A DNA stretch of 64,000 nucleotides from contig JALMQS010000070.1 of the NCBI GenBank assembly GCA_024734495.1, positions 11,132,572 through 11,196,571 of the forward strand. Direction: 5' to 3'. Position 1 is the stretch's first letter; every line of letters begins with the position of its first letter. The position numbers were made by a program, and so were the translations under genes. Positions 1 to 10,955 of this stretch are shown here, piece after piece. Below the pieces are notes generated by a model. That model had not been told where the DNA came from and searched no databases. It saw nothing but the letters and a program-made list of their open reading frames with translations. The stretch is from Forficula auricularia (taxonomy: Eukaryota; Arthropoda; Insecta; Dermaptera; Forficulidae).

Positions 1-318
1 TCCGGAATCGAAGCTAAAATACAAGGTATACATTAATTAATGTAAAATAATTGGTTTAAAGTATAATAATAAATGTATCATTTTCTGATGAATTGGGGGG
101 AGATTGGAGGATTGAATTACCAATCGACTTGATTGGGGAATAATGGAATTGAAATAATTATCGGAAAAGAGGTTTTTTATCTAATTAGATTTTTCCTCTT
201 ATTAAAAACAAGGACTAAAGATGAATAAGGACACTCGATGGTGGAGAAGTAATCTCCGGAATCGAAGCAAAAAAATACAATGTATACATTAATTAATGTA
301 AAATAATTGGTTTAATAT
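1..318 (+). repeat. Tandem unit of Helitron-like internal repeat
   Basis: Two partial tandem copies of one unit lie at about 1-57 and 128-314. They share ctccggaatcgaag followed by aatgtaaaataattggttta. The same unit recurs inverted and tandem at about 35845-36225, and in the same orientation at 36905-37105 next to a Helitron-like 3' end. That association suggests it is the internal repeat of the same non-autonomous family. It has no coding potential. The window edge cuts the first copy. Confidence 0.55.
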
Positions 319-455
319 CATTTTCTGATTCATTCGCCCGACGCTTTCTTTTACGAGATACATGCAAGGTATTATATTAAGTCACTATTAATAACATTAC
401 TAAAAAGAGAAAAATAAAAATAATTTTTATAAAAAAAAATAAAACCGACTTCAAA
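319..455 (+). repeat. Fragment of CCGACTTC foldback element
   Basis: The stretch cattcgcccgacgctttctt followed by the tract ataaaaccgacttcaaa closely matches 44930-45055 and, inverted, 55240-55320. It is the outer part of the CCGACTTC family and is cut off at about 455, where another repeat (family A) begins. Confidence 0.55.
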
Positions 456-1155
456 TGAGCTGACGCGTTCTGATGTGGCCATCCACTTGACTTTACCATA
501 GAACCTGGCCCCTAAAATTATTTATAATCATGTAGGGGCGGGGGGAGGGTAGTTTTTGCATTTTTATACTTCTGGTGTCCAACTGATTATGTATACAAAA
601 TTTGGTTGAGTTTGGTAAATGGCCAAGATTTTCATTTTTCGACCGTACACCCCCCCCCATTTCGGGCGGTTAGTTTTTGCATTTTTAGACTTCTGGTGGT
701 CCACTTATTATGTATACAAAATTTGTTGAGTTTGCTCAAATGGCCTAGATTTTTAATTTTTAACCCCCCTTAATTTTAGGTCGATATCCGTCAAAATCTT
801 ATCAGCTCTTAATCTCAATGGACCAAAACTACGTGAGAAATTTGGTTTCGATATTCACACTAGTTTTTAAGCTAGCCGTTCACACAAATTTGGTAACGCA
901 CAGACTAACTAACAACCAGACAACTAAACTAACTAACAGACATTTTGACAAAACAATTATTATCTCAAAAACTATAATTTTTTCGATGTTCACTTATTAG
1001 AGCTTTTTGTAGACCGAAATACCATGGTTTTGCTCAATTTTTTTAATCAAAATAGTTTCAGCCGTTTTTGAGAGATTTCGAAAAGAAGAAGGAAAAAATA
1101 CTTTTTTCATGCACCATTACAATACTTGACCATACCCTGTATGGTCAAGTAAAAA
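456..1155 (+). repeat. Family A interspersed repeat (copy 1)
   Basis: The unit begins gctgacgcgttctgatgtgg and ends tgaccataccctgtatggtc. Other copies lie at 10405-10955, 20761-21585, 33597-34645 (composite), 14520-14905, 25960-26340 and 49960-50150. The ends share ACTTTACCATAC in inverted orientation, which suggests a non-autonomous DNA transposon. The family contains poly-C or poly-G tracts. Its small open frames (for example 818-1000) are not conserved between copies. The superfamily is not recognised. Confidence 0.6.
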
Positions 1156-1550
1156 ATTAAATGCAACAAATAAAATAATAATAACTTAAAAATCAAATAA
1201 AATACACTAAAAGGTATAAAATAATTGTCTAATTTAGTTACAACTAAACGACGAAATATTAACATGAAATTACTTTTTAAAGTCGGTGCCAAACATATAC
1301 ATTTTATGAATCGCACTCGACGGATCTTACTTAGTACGTTTGGCGGGTACGCTCGCTTATATAGTTTGTTTGGCACCGACTTTAAAAAGTGATTTCATGT
1401 TAATATTTCGTCGTTTAGTTGATAAATAAGATAATAATTATTTTATACCTTTATAGTGGATTTTATTTTATTTTTAAGTTATTATTATTTTATTTGTTGC
1501 ATTTAATTTTTTTGAAGTGGTTTTATTTTTTTTTATAAAAATTATTGTAA
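1150..1550. mobile_element. Foldback (palindromic) CCGACTTC element
   Basis: Two arms of about 135 bp, roughly 1150-1285 and 1366-1515, are near-perfect inverted copies. Each contains gtcggtgccaaac and ttaacatgaaat. They flank an 80-bp centre with cgcactcgacggatcttac. The same structure recurs at 16800-17045, 45010-45470, 50663-51010 and 54440-54880. Such long inverted repeats mark a foldback or MITE-type element. The 89-codon frame on the minus strand is an artefact of the palindrome. Confidence 0.7.
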
Positions 1551-2530
1551 AACCTACCTAGAATTTCATATTCTTAAAATTTTTTTTACTTTCTATACAA
1601 CTTTGTTTCTAATGGATTTTGACGTAGAGTCAACAGTTTAGGAGTTGTAATGAAACAATTCCTAGGTGGACGGACATAGATATAAACAGAAAGAGGCACA
1701 AATGCACTTTGGAATGTGATATAGATTACGTACGTTACTCTCACTATTCCAGTCCCGATCGCATTAAGCTGTTTTTTTTAGAATTTATGCAAATAAGTAT
1801 TTATTTATTTTTTTGAAAATTTTTGTAATGTAATAATAAAATTCTTCAATGTATCCTAGAATCGTTGCCTCAATGATGATTTATTTAGAAATTCGTTTAT
1901 TTTTATATGTTTTTTAATACTTTAATCCATATATTAGTTATTTAACGGGGGTGGAATAGGATATAGAGAGAAGAGTAAAATCCCGCGTCAAGGGTCTGTG
2001 TCACGTAAAGCTTAGCTCAACTGGTTTTAATCTTGTAAAACGACAGAGCAAAAAGGGGGTGGGGGTGGGGGGAGGCAATCGATATTGATTTGCTAAGGAA
2101 TTGGGTCCAGAGCATGAATGACTCGCAATTGGATTAAAATAAAACCATCTTCTAAAAATAAAAAGAGAGAGAGAGCTTAATAAATGCTATATATATTTAA
2201 ATATTTGTTCATCTTGAGAAGAGTATATATATACATTTATACATTTTTCCTGTTTTTTTTGTCAAATATATAAATTGAACGTAAGACGAGAAAGAGACCA
2301 CCTGCTCTAGATATCGAGGGCCACTTTTTGGAACTCTAGATAAATCTTACTTTTTAATGAAAAAATCTATAATAGGAATATAAAAAACAGATATATATAT
2401 ATATTTATAAGATGGTCCTTATTTTCGAACTTATAATTTTCTTTGAGAATACTCGCCAATATATGAGAAGAAATTTTCTTTTCAGATGGAGACGTAGTGG
2501 TAGAAATTTTAATTGATAGGTGATGTAAAA
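1551..2530. other. Unassigned AT-rich DNA
   Basis: No gene, RNA or repeat family is recognised. The stretch holds poly-A and poly-T tracts, a G-rich patch at about 2055-2075, a short GA repeat at 2163-2176 and AT microsatellite pieces near 2190 and 2390. Confidence 0.5.
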
Positions 2531-2536
2531 GAAGTC

Positions 2537-3254
2537 CAAGGATAGGGGAAAAATATTATCTCGAATAAAATAGATTTATTGGGTACCGCGACATTTCAGC
2601 CCCCGACAAAATATCCCCCGACAAAATATACAAAGGACAAAATATCCCCCGGCATAATTTCTTCTGACAAAATATTCCCCAGTATAAGGGAGAATACAAA
2701 AGAGACACCCTGTCCGACGATTGGCTGTTCGGTTTTCAATGTGTGTTTGATTAGGAAAAAATGGGAGCCCCAAACACACCCCGCCCGACTATTGGCTGGT
2801 TCGGTTTTCAATGTGTGTTTGTTTAGAAAAAAAATGGGAGCCCGAAACACACCCCGCCCGGACTAAACTTTCGGAGGTTCGGTTAATATATATTCAGGTC
2901 GGCTCGGTTGGGTTCGTATAGCTCCTTTTCGGGCTGACGCCAACCGAACCGTCTAAAAACCAGCCCGAAACTTTACTGAATATATAGTAACCGAACCGGA
3001 GTCGATTTGCATTACTCATAAGTTTCACGCGGGGAAGCTGAAATGTTGCGAAATCGATTTATTGGACAATAATTTTTTCCCCTTAAGCTAGAGGAAGGAA
3101 AGAAGAAATATTTTGTATGTTTCCCTCTATGACCCCTTTTAAACGCTGAAGATGGAGAGAAAATCCTGCGAAACGTTGGTTTTTGAGTGAGGAAAAAAAT
3201 GAATGTCCAATAAATCTATTTTATTCGAGATAATTTTTTTTTTCACTATCCTTG
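2537..3254. mobile_element. TIR element, about 720 bp, non-autonomous
   Basis: The ends are inverted repeats of about 46 bp (2537-2582 and 3207-3254) sharing attatctcgaataaaatag. Inside are an AT/C-rich run with repeated gacaaaatatcccc, a direct duplication of about 75 bp (2714-2790 and 2791-2862, sharing ggttttcaatgtgtgttt), an imperfect inverted GC-rich pair (2868-3000) and a CTGAAGA...GAAA motif at 3146-3175. The overlapping 67-95 codon frames are low complexity and unlikely to be genes. The superfamily is unknown and no clear target duplication is seen. Confidence 0.6.
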
Positions 3255-3840
3255 TGCTGCCTTTCCATCACTTTTATACTCATCAATTTTGTTCCTATAT
3301 ATCCAAAGTTAAAATCCAGAAATTTTAAGTTTTTCGAATAACGGGAACACGTCCCGATTTTTATTTTTATTTTTTGGAAAATTACATAATTCAAATCATC
3401 AGGAAAATGGTATTATATTTTTTAGACGATACTTGTTAATTTTGATCGTTTAGATATGCCCTGTTTAATTTGTCGAAATTTTATATGGTAATTATCGGAT
3501 ATAACGAGAAAACGTCCCGTTTTTTTTTCAATGGAAATTAGAAAAAATAATTGTATTATGGAAGAATAAAAAAGGCAATTGTAAACATATATATTCCTCC
3601 TTAAATTTTGTTTATATCATTCTAGTACAAGGAGACAAGGAATTGGGGGTTTCTAGAACAATCACAATTAATTCATAATTTCTCCCCTTGACTAAAGCTT
3701 GTCAAGACTTGTCTTTTAGATCTTTGCACGTTCTTACATGTCATTAGATAATGGATAGTCAGGGATTATTATATCCGTGACCCTTTTAAAAAATAAATTA
3801 TCATTCCTCATATCCTTTTTTAATCCCATTCGATTTAAAC
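3255..3840. other. Unassigned AT-rich DNA
   Basis: Nothing recognisable is present. The segment runs from the TIR element up to the exact start of the hAT element at 3841. Confidence 0.5.
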
Positions 3841-4500
3841 CAGGGCTGTCCAACCCGTGGCCCAATATAAAGTCATAAAATTCCTTAAAACATTGAGATT
3901 TATATGTAGATACTGGAAAACACACAACAATTTGGCCTGATAATTTTTTTCTCTAAAATAAAAAATCTGAAAATCTACTGTGAAGTTTTCGAAAAATAAA
4001 AGTGCTAATTTTAAATTTTGAATCTGGAACTAGATTTCAAGATTTCCGAAAAAATAATCATCATTTTGGTCTATTTTCGACTTCATTTTCATTAGAAATA
4101 AATTTTCTACTTGCAAACTTTCTGATTGAATGTTCTAGAACAACAATTAGATACCGATCTGAAAGAAAAATTGAATATTGTCTCTTTATTAGAATTTTAT
4201 ATTAATTATCTAGCCAGGAAAAAATATAAACAAATACTAATACATAATATCACTTTTATATAAATACTGTAAGTATGTAGGTATGTAAACGAGAAGCTAT
4301 TTTCAAGTAAAATTTTTTCGAAAAGTAAAATTAGAAGCTTACTATGAGCTAAAAAACTATAATGAAGTTTTTATTTCTACATTATTAAATCTTTATTGAA
4401 TAACAAATATCAATAGATTTATAATATTTTATCCGCGGTGCGAGACAATTTTATTTTCTTCGAATGTGGCCCATGTAAGACAAAAGGTTGGACATGCCTG
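3841..4500. mobile_element. hAT-type non-autonomous element
   Basis: The left end CAGGGCTGTCCAACCCGTGG and the right end ggttggacatgcctg are inverted repeats of the CAGGG-TGTCCAACC type known for hAT transposons. Subterminal gtggccc motifs occur at both ends. The 660-bp interior has no recognisable transposase. The flanking octamers (atttaaac and tcctagac) agree at only 4 of 8 positions, so the copy is old or its target duplication has decayed. Confidence 0.7.
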
Positions 4501-4502
4501 TC

Positions 4503-4740
4503 CTAGACCCTTTGATCGTTTGTACGAAATTTCGCATATGACCTATATGACCTTATGAAAATGACTCACTATGGGAAGTTGATAGTGACCAAAAAGAGAG
4601 GTGGGGGGTCAAAAATATTTTAAAATCAAAATCAAAGAAAGCTGATGTTTCTAATAGAATACTCTCATAATGAAAAGGATATATTATTAATTGTTAATGG
4701 GCCCAAAACAAAGGGGGGGGGGGGCGTTCTTACGTAAATA
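4503..4740. repeat. Family B interspersed repeat
   Basis: The shared block is tagaccctttgatcgtttg followed by gcgaaatttcgcatatg-like sequence, an aaaatgactc motif and a G-run. Related copies lie at 19713-19985 and 26440-26690. This copy ends in a run of 12 G at about 4713-4724. No coding capacity and no clear termini are visible. Confidence 0.5.
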
Positions 4741-4775
4741 AATAATAATATCAATACATTAATTTATCTACTCTT

Positions 4776-5555
4776 ATTAAACGAGCAAAAATTGTATATT
4801 TATTTGTATATATATTTGTTTATATATTTGTATCTTGGTTCTATTTTGAAAACGACTCTACCGATTTTGATGAAATTCACGGGTTAGGGGGTTTTCGGGG
4901 TGACAATTCGATCTGTCACAGTCTCACCTTCGACAAAATTGTTTTTGATGGGTTTTTTCGTAATCAAATTAATTATTCTCAGGTAGACAAATCCCATTCT
5001 TAGGGTTTTAAAAAAGGTTTCTCTTTTCCTTTTGTACCCAGGCAGACAATGGGTTGCCTTAATTCTGTTCTAAAAGGCCTTGAAGAAGTATTGTGAGTGT
5101 GGATTTTAACATATTTTGTTCAACATAAACGTTAGAAATATTAATAAACGTTTTATAATTGTTTTTATAAAGAACTTTATTTATTTAATAGAATAAAAAA
5201 TAATCAAGAATTTATTTAAAAATATATTTTGCATAAGCAGGTCTCAATTTTCTAAAAAAACAATACATTTTGATAGGTTTTATTTATTAACAATTGGATG
5301 AATAAAAATGAATCATATGGTTGAATCAAAACAGGTGCAGGAGGTGGGGTGCAGTGGTGGGGGATCCGAGAGAAGGGCGAGGTTTCGGGGGTACAGTGGG
5401 CGAATACTATATATATTTGTATTTTTTTTAATTTGAAAACGGCTCTCAAATAAAGATCGACCTTTTTGTCAGAATTTTAAATTGAAAATAATATTAAAAT
5501 AAAGGTTTTAACTGAAGGAAGTAGTTACCGAGCATAGCTCGGTGCCTCCAGGTAC
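4776..5555 (+). mobile_element. Helitron-like (HINE) element, copy A
   Basis: The left end attaaacgagcaaaaattgt and the block gaaaacgactctaccgattt resemble the 5' ends of Helentron-type non-autonomous elements of insects, from family knowledge. The right end carries a hairpin, accgagc-at-agctcggt, followed by gcctccaggtac. It is nearly identical along its length to copy B (27747-28552). It has no open frame of interest. The Helitron label is an inference, because copy B has a 14-bp target duplication, which Helitrons do not make. Confidence 0.6.
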
Positions 5556-5569
5556 TTAAATATTAAATA

Positions 5570-5750
5570 TAAGAGAGGGGCCAGGTGTATGGTCACGTCA
5601 TGTAGATGACCACCTCAGAATATTTTTTTATCAGAATAGTTTCAACCGTTTTTGAGATATTTCGAAAAAACGAAGCAAGAGAAAAAAACCACTTTTTTCA
5701 TAAATGATTAGAATACTTGACTATACCCTGTATGGTAAAGTCAAAACTGT
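5570..5750 (+). repeat. Family A remnant
   Basis: Both ends of family A (gaggggccaggtgtatggtc at the left and tatggtaaagt at the right) are present, but most of the middle is missing. This is an internally deleted copy. Confidence 0.45.
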
Positions 5751-6582
5751 AGAAAATTGAATTTTCCAAAATATTAATCACTTTCCAAATTTCATTTCTA
5801 ACGTGAAATAATTTTCTCTAGAATATATAAAATTATTCATTTGTAAATTCGCTGCTACTATATCGGTTGGTCTCTAGTGATTTAATTCCAAACAAAATCT
5901 CATTAAAAACCTTTCAACTTTTTTTTTCTGTTTAATTCAAATACGAAAAGTAAATAAATAAGTAACTTTGTGAAATGGAGAGAGAAAGGGTGTGAAGAAG
6001 TAAAGATATTAAGCTTTCTAATTAAAATGAAATATAAATATTTTAACGAACGCTCCTACTGCTGATGCTGCTTTTCGGATGATTTATAAAATAAACACCC
6101 CCCTGAGTAGGAGAAACACTGTGTAAAAGTTTTCTATCGCATGGATTGTTCTTCCCTCAATTCAAAAACACGAATGAAAGAAAGAAAGAAGGATTCAATT
6201 TGAATAACATTGTCCTTGTCTGTCTGTCTAACAAAACATTAACATACCTTTGTGTGTAAGAGCAGAACAAGGTTTACCATTCAATTTCAGATGCGTGGTA
6301 AATGCGCGGCGGCTGCCTTATGATGATGTACACTTTTATACAGACAAATCGTCGGCCCTTACGCCGTTTTGCATTTATTATTTAAAAATATTCGCAAATT
6401 ATACATGAATACCTTCGTAGAAATTGCTACCAGGTATATAATGAAATTCTCAGGGAATATTTTAACATTGAGAAATCAAAGAGGTTGTCCTCTCCTTGAT
6501 GCAAATAAACATATAAGTTTCTCTTCTCTAGTCTTCGGCTATAGGAGAGAGAACGCGGGTTTAAGTACTGCAAGGTGTTCAA
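5751..6582. other. Unassigned DNA
   Basis: No repeat family or RNA is recognised. A 94-codon plus-strand frame (6369-6653) starts here and runs into the array that follows. It matches no family I know and is probably fortuitous. Confidence 0.4.
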
Positions 6583-6914
6583 TTCGGAAATTTTTTAAAA
6601 ATATTATAATTTCAATTCTTTTAAGGCTCTCAGACCATTACTTACGGAGATAGAGATGTTTAAAGATTTTAAAGACAAAAATTTCGGAAATTTTTTTAAA
6701 AATATTATAATTTCAATTCTTTTAAGGTTTCCCAGACCATTATTTACGGAGATAGAGATGTTTAAAGATTTTAAAGACAAAAAATTTCGGAAATTTTTTA
6801 AAAATATTATAATTTCAATTCTTTTAAGGCTCTCAGACCATTATTTACGGATAGAGATGTTTAAAGATTTTAAAGACAAATAATTCGGAAATTTTTAAAA
6901 AATATTATAATATT

Positions 6915-7165
6915 GTTTTGATTATTTATGTCCATCGATTAAATTAATAAGTTGTTGTAGGGAAATAAGGACAATTTTTAGCTTATGCAAGTATTTTTTA
7001 TTTTATGCCAACGTTTCGTCAACTTTGCTTGACATTCCTCGGGAGCTCAAACAAATTAATCTATTTGCATATTTGTCAACAAAGTTGACGAAACGTTGGC
7101 ATAAAAAATAAAAAATACTTGCATAAGCTAAAAATTGTCCTTATTTCCCTACAACAACTTATTAT
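6915..7165. mobile_element. Inverted-duplicate insertion, copy 1
   Basis: Arms of about 83 bp (about 6949-7032 and 7083-7165) are inverted copies sharing gcttatgcaagtatttttta and caacgtttcgtcaactttg. The insertion splits an array unit: ttataatatt occurs on both sides (6905-6914 and 7166-7175), and an unsplit version is at 8571-8600. This gives a 10-bp target duplication. One arm carries a degenerate hammerhead-like motif. Confidence 0.6.
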
Positions 7166-7884
7166 TTATAATATTAATTCTTTTAAAGGGACTCAGACCA
7201 TTACGGTGATAGAGATCGTTTAAAGATGGCCATATATGGGACTACTCAAAAATCATATATGCCCATACATGAGTCATATATAAATATTTTTCCCGAGAAA
7301 ATCACTAGTGATATGCTATGAATAATGGCTATATAGTAGGGTGGTCCTTATTTTGGGTATTTTCGAATTTCTACGCTTTAAAATCTTTAAACATCTCTAT
7401 CTCCGTAAATAATGGTCTGGGAGCCTTAAAAGGAGTGAAATTATATTTTTAAAAAATTTCAGAAATTTTTTTGTCTTTAAAATCTTTAAACATCTCTCTA
7501 TTTGGAAATTTTTAAATATTAAAATTTTAATTCTTTTAAGGCTCCCAGACCAGAGATGTTTAAAGATTTTAAGAAAAAAATCGGAAATTTTTAAAAAATA
7601 TTATAATATTAATTCTTTTAAGGCTCTCAGACCATTATTTACGGAGATAGAGATGTTTAAAGATTTTAAAGACAAAAAATTTCGGAAATGTTTTAAAAAT
7701 ATTATAATTTCAATTCTTTTAAGGCTCTCAGACCATTATTTACGGAGATAGAGATGTTTAAAGATTTTAAAGACAAAAAATTTCGGAAATGTTTTAAAAA
7801 TATTATAATTTCAATTCTTTTAAGGCTCTCAGACCATTATTTACGGCAAACAATTCGGAAATTTTTAAAAAATATTATAATATT

Positions 7885-8134
7885 GTTTTGATTATTTATG
7901 TCCATCGATTAAATTAATAAGTTGTTGTAGGGAAATAGGGACAATTTTTAGCTTATGCAAGTATTTTTTATTTTGTGCCAACGTTTCGTCAACTTTGTTG
8001 ACTTCTTCAGGGCTCAAACAAATTAATCTCTTTGCATATTTGTCAACAAAGTTGACGAAACGTTAGCATAAATAAAAAATACTTGCATAAGCTAAAAATT
8101 GTCCTTATTTCCCTACAACAACTTATTAATTATA
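7885..8134. mobile_element. Inverted-duplicate insertion, copy 2
   Basis: This is the duplicate of the 6915-7165 insertion, carried along by the 970-bp duplication. Arms at about 7918-7990 and 8045-8130 are inverted copies. It keeps a better hammerhead-like motif on the minus strand at 7980-8010. Confidence 0.6.
7980..8010 (-). ncRNA. Hammerhead-ribozyme-like motif
   Basis: On the minus strand: CTGAAGA (8004-8010), one extra A, a perfect 6-bp stem GTCAAC/GTTGAC closing an AAA loop (7988-8002), then GAAA (7984-7987) and CGT. The order CUGANGA, stem II, GAAA is that of a hammerhead core. No convincing stem III and NUH cleavage triplet is seen, and the extra base before stem II is non-canonical. 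Activity is uncertain. Confidence 0.35.
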
Positions 8135-8710
8135 ATATTAATTCTTTTAAGGGCCTCAGACCATTACGGTGATAGAGATGTTTAAAGATGGCCATATATG
8201 GGACTACTCAAAAATCATATATGCCCATACATGGTCATATATAAATATTTTTTCACGAGAAATCACTAGTGATATGCTATGAATAATGGCTATATAGTAG
8301 GGTGGTCCTTATTTTGGGTATTTTCGAATTTTTACGCTTTAAAATCTTTAAACATCTCTATCTCCGTAAATAATGGTCTGGGAGCCTTAAAAGAATTAAA
8401 ATTATAATATTTTTAAAAAATTTCCGAAAATTTTTTTGTCTTTAAAATCTTTAAACATCTCTCTCTATTTTGGAAATTTTTTAAAAATATTAAAATTTTA
8501 ATTCTTTTAAGGCTCCCCAGACCAGAGATGTTTAAAGATTTTAAAGAAAAAAAAATCGGAAATTTTTAAAAATATTATAATATTAATTCTTTTAAGGCTC
8601 TCAGACCATTATTTACGGAGATAGAGATGTTTAAAGATTTTAAAGCGTAAAAATTCTAAAATACCCAAAATAAGGACTACCCTACTATATAGCAATTATT
8701 CATAGCATAT

Positions 8711-9470
8711 CACTAGTGATTTTTATTGATTTAAAAATATCATTGTTCAAAGTACGCCAAATAGTTTTGGAATTTCTGCGAGAAGACATACGTTGTAGTT
8801 TCCTTGTAAGATGTAGGTAATATAGTCACTCTTGACTTATGGGTATCGCTACTTATTCTTTCATCCTTATTATTATTAACAAAAAATACATTATGGGAAG
8901 CTTTTCTTTGACTGGTAAAAAACCTAATTAACCAGGCCACGAGACAAATATTGCCCCCTTTGTTTTGTTGATTTTGATCATCCTTTGACATTAAAAAAGA
9001 AAAAAATAGCTATTGGCGCATGATAAGAAGATAATAAATGGATATTTGCCAGCAGTACGGAGATTAATTAACCATGTTAATCAGAAGATTCCTTTGCTTA
9101 ATGGCGTTTTGTGAGTAAATAGGTAACCCTCTGCCCTATATATAAGTATATATATATGGCCCCCTCAATTATACCTAGTAAAAAATAGCCTGGCTTAATT
9201 TATATCATTCGGCCGAATCGGAATGTCGATTAGAAATGTCGGTTGGATTTTTTTAAGCCTTGACCTAGGTCTAAGGATATTGAGGGTGGATTCTGGAACT
9301 ATTTTAATTGGTATATGTAAAGATTAGTGTCTGTTTAAAAAAATATCTCACTTTACTAAATTGGGTCTGGTCACTTGTGAAAACTTTTTCAAGAAGATAG
9401 GAAACAAATTTCAATGATTGGTAATTTTTTGTCAGCAAACGTGTGTGCCAAATTTCAGCTTAAATTATAG
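8711..9470. other. Unassigned DNA with one unrecognised 83-codon frame
   Basis: A minus-strand frame (8740-8991) encodes a hydrophilic N-terminus (MSKDDQNQQNKGG) and a short hydrophobic patch. It matches no family I know and has no visible promoter or partner. The rest is AT-rich, with a short TATATA stretch near 9145. It could be unique sequence, and coding cannot be claimed. Confidence 0.3.
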
Positions 9471-10150
9471 TTCCTGGCGGACTGAGCGTTGCTCGGTAAT
9501 TATTTGCTTTAGCTAAAAGCGATATATTATAATAATATTATTTTTAATTTTAAATTCTGGTAAATAGGTCGATTTTTATTTGCAGCTAGAATTAAATAAA
9601 ATTTAATTTATTTTGTTGCTAACTTTTTAACTTTCCGGCATCATTGTGTACAAAGTTTTAAAATTAATTGCAATTAAAAATAATATTAATATACACGGAG
9701 GTTCGTGCCTTGGTTGACTCTTTTTCAAGCCCTGAAGAAGGAGGAACAATCCTACGAATCGTCGGTTTTTTTAAGAGAATGAAAATGACCTTATATATCT
9801 TCAAAATTCTTTTATTCCGAATTTGTAGTTTCCATAATACCCTTGTAGAAAATATGTCTAATTAATTAAATTTTCTAATTTTAATATATAATAATATTTA
9901 TAATGAACTATTGAGTGGGTTTTAAAATAAAAAAAAAACATTAACTAAATAAATATAATTATATATTTTTATTGACAGCCACCTCTTAATAATTACTTCA
10001 ATTAAGAAAAAGAACAATCAAATTAAACTTACCCAAAGATGTGACCCTGGCAGATCAATTTGTTCACTCAAAATACCCATAATCCTTAATTTTCAACGAA
10101 ATTAGAGCCGTTTTCAAAAACCAATTCTATACATGAGAGTATTTATCGTC
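9471..10150 (-). mobile_element. Helitron-like element, inverted copy
   Basis: Read on the minus strand, it ends near 9471 with the hairpin end (ggactgagcgttgctcggta on the plus strand). Its interior has poly-AT blocks shared with the copies at 22560-23000 and 37480-38140. It contains cctgaagaaggagg...cctacgaatcgtcg at 9731-9765, a decayed stem motif. The 5' end near 10145 is not sharply defined. Confidence 0.55.
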
Positions 10151-10154
10151 GTAT

Positions 10155-10400
10155 TTATTTATATTAAGTAAAGAAAATTTTGAAAAAATGTTTGGAAATT
10201 ATTTAAAATTTAAAATATTAAATACTAGATAGGTTTCACATAAATAAAAGATCAGATGCTTGTTTAGAACGACTCTACATAAATATTTTTAAGTGGTATA
10301 AGCCCATCTTCAGGAGTTCACAAAGGACACTACTTTCTAGTATTTTATATTTTAAATTTTAAAAATTTTCTAAAAATTTTTCAAAATTTTCTTTACGTTA
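10155..10400. mobile_element. Inverted-arm element with CTGAAGA motif
   Basis: Arms containing aaaatttaaaatattaaatactag (left, given here in shortened form as ttaaaatattaaatactag) and its inverse ctagtattttatattttaaa flank a centre with tttcacataaataaaagatc and, on the minus strand, CTGAAGATGGG (10303-10313). The GAAA of the hammerhead-like motif is lost here. The homologous element is at 40240-40735. Confidence 0.5.
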
Positions 10401-10404
10401 TTTA

Positions 10405-10955
10405 AAATAAGCTGACGTGTTCTGATGTGGCCATCCACTTTACTTTACCATACAACTGGCCCCTAAAATTATTTAAAATCATGTAGTGGGTGGGGGGGGG
10501 TACTTTTATACTTCTGGTGTCACACTGATTATATATACAAAATTTGATTGAGTTTGCTCAACCCCCCCTCCACCCCCCTCAACCCCCTTAATTTTGGGTC
10601 GATATGCACCAAAATCTAATCAGCTCTTAATCTTAATGGACCAAAATTACGTGTGAAATTTGGTTTTGATATTCACACTAGTTTTTGAGCTAGCTCGTCC
10701 ACAAAAATTTGGTAACGCTGAACTAACTAGCAGACAACCAGACTAACAGACATTTTGACAAAACAATTATTATTTCGAAAAATATAATTTTTTCGATATT
10801 CACTTATTAGGGCTTTTTGTAGAGCGAAATGCCATGGTTTCGCTCAATTTTTTTAATCAAAATAATTGAGCCGTTTTGAGATATTTCGAAAAAAAGAAGA
10901 AAAAAAAACACTTTTTTCATGCACGATTACAATACGTATGGTAAAGTAAAAAAAC
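10405..10955 (+). repeat. Family A interspersed repeat (copy 2)
   Basis: This shorter copy starts gctgacgtgttctgatgtgg and ends near tacgtatggtaaagt. The central C-rich doublet present in copy 20761-21585 is reduced, so it is an internally deleted relative. Confidence 0.6.

Larger units (their letters stand above)
6583..8710. repeat. Composite array of about 100-bp units with a 970-bp duplication
   Basis: Units of about 100-115 bp containing ggctctcagaccattattta and gagatagagatgtttaaag repeat in direct and inverted orientation (6583-6880, 7365-7850, 8330-8650). The block starting aattcggaaatttttaaaaa at 6882 starts again at 7852, a 970-bp period, with similar interiors. Near 7340, 8300 and 8660 the units join agggtggtccttattttggg, the end of the GGGTGGTCC MITE family, so the array is probably rearranged copies of that palindromic element. 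The short frames 6656-6883 and others are repeats read through. Confidence 0.65.

Noticed and set aside
2576..2866. Three overlapping frames (67-95 codons) in the TIR element
   Set aside because: They read through a 75-bp direct duplication and C-rich runs and are mutually overlapping.
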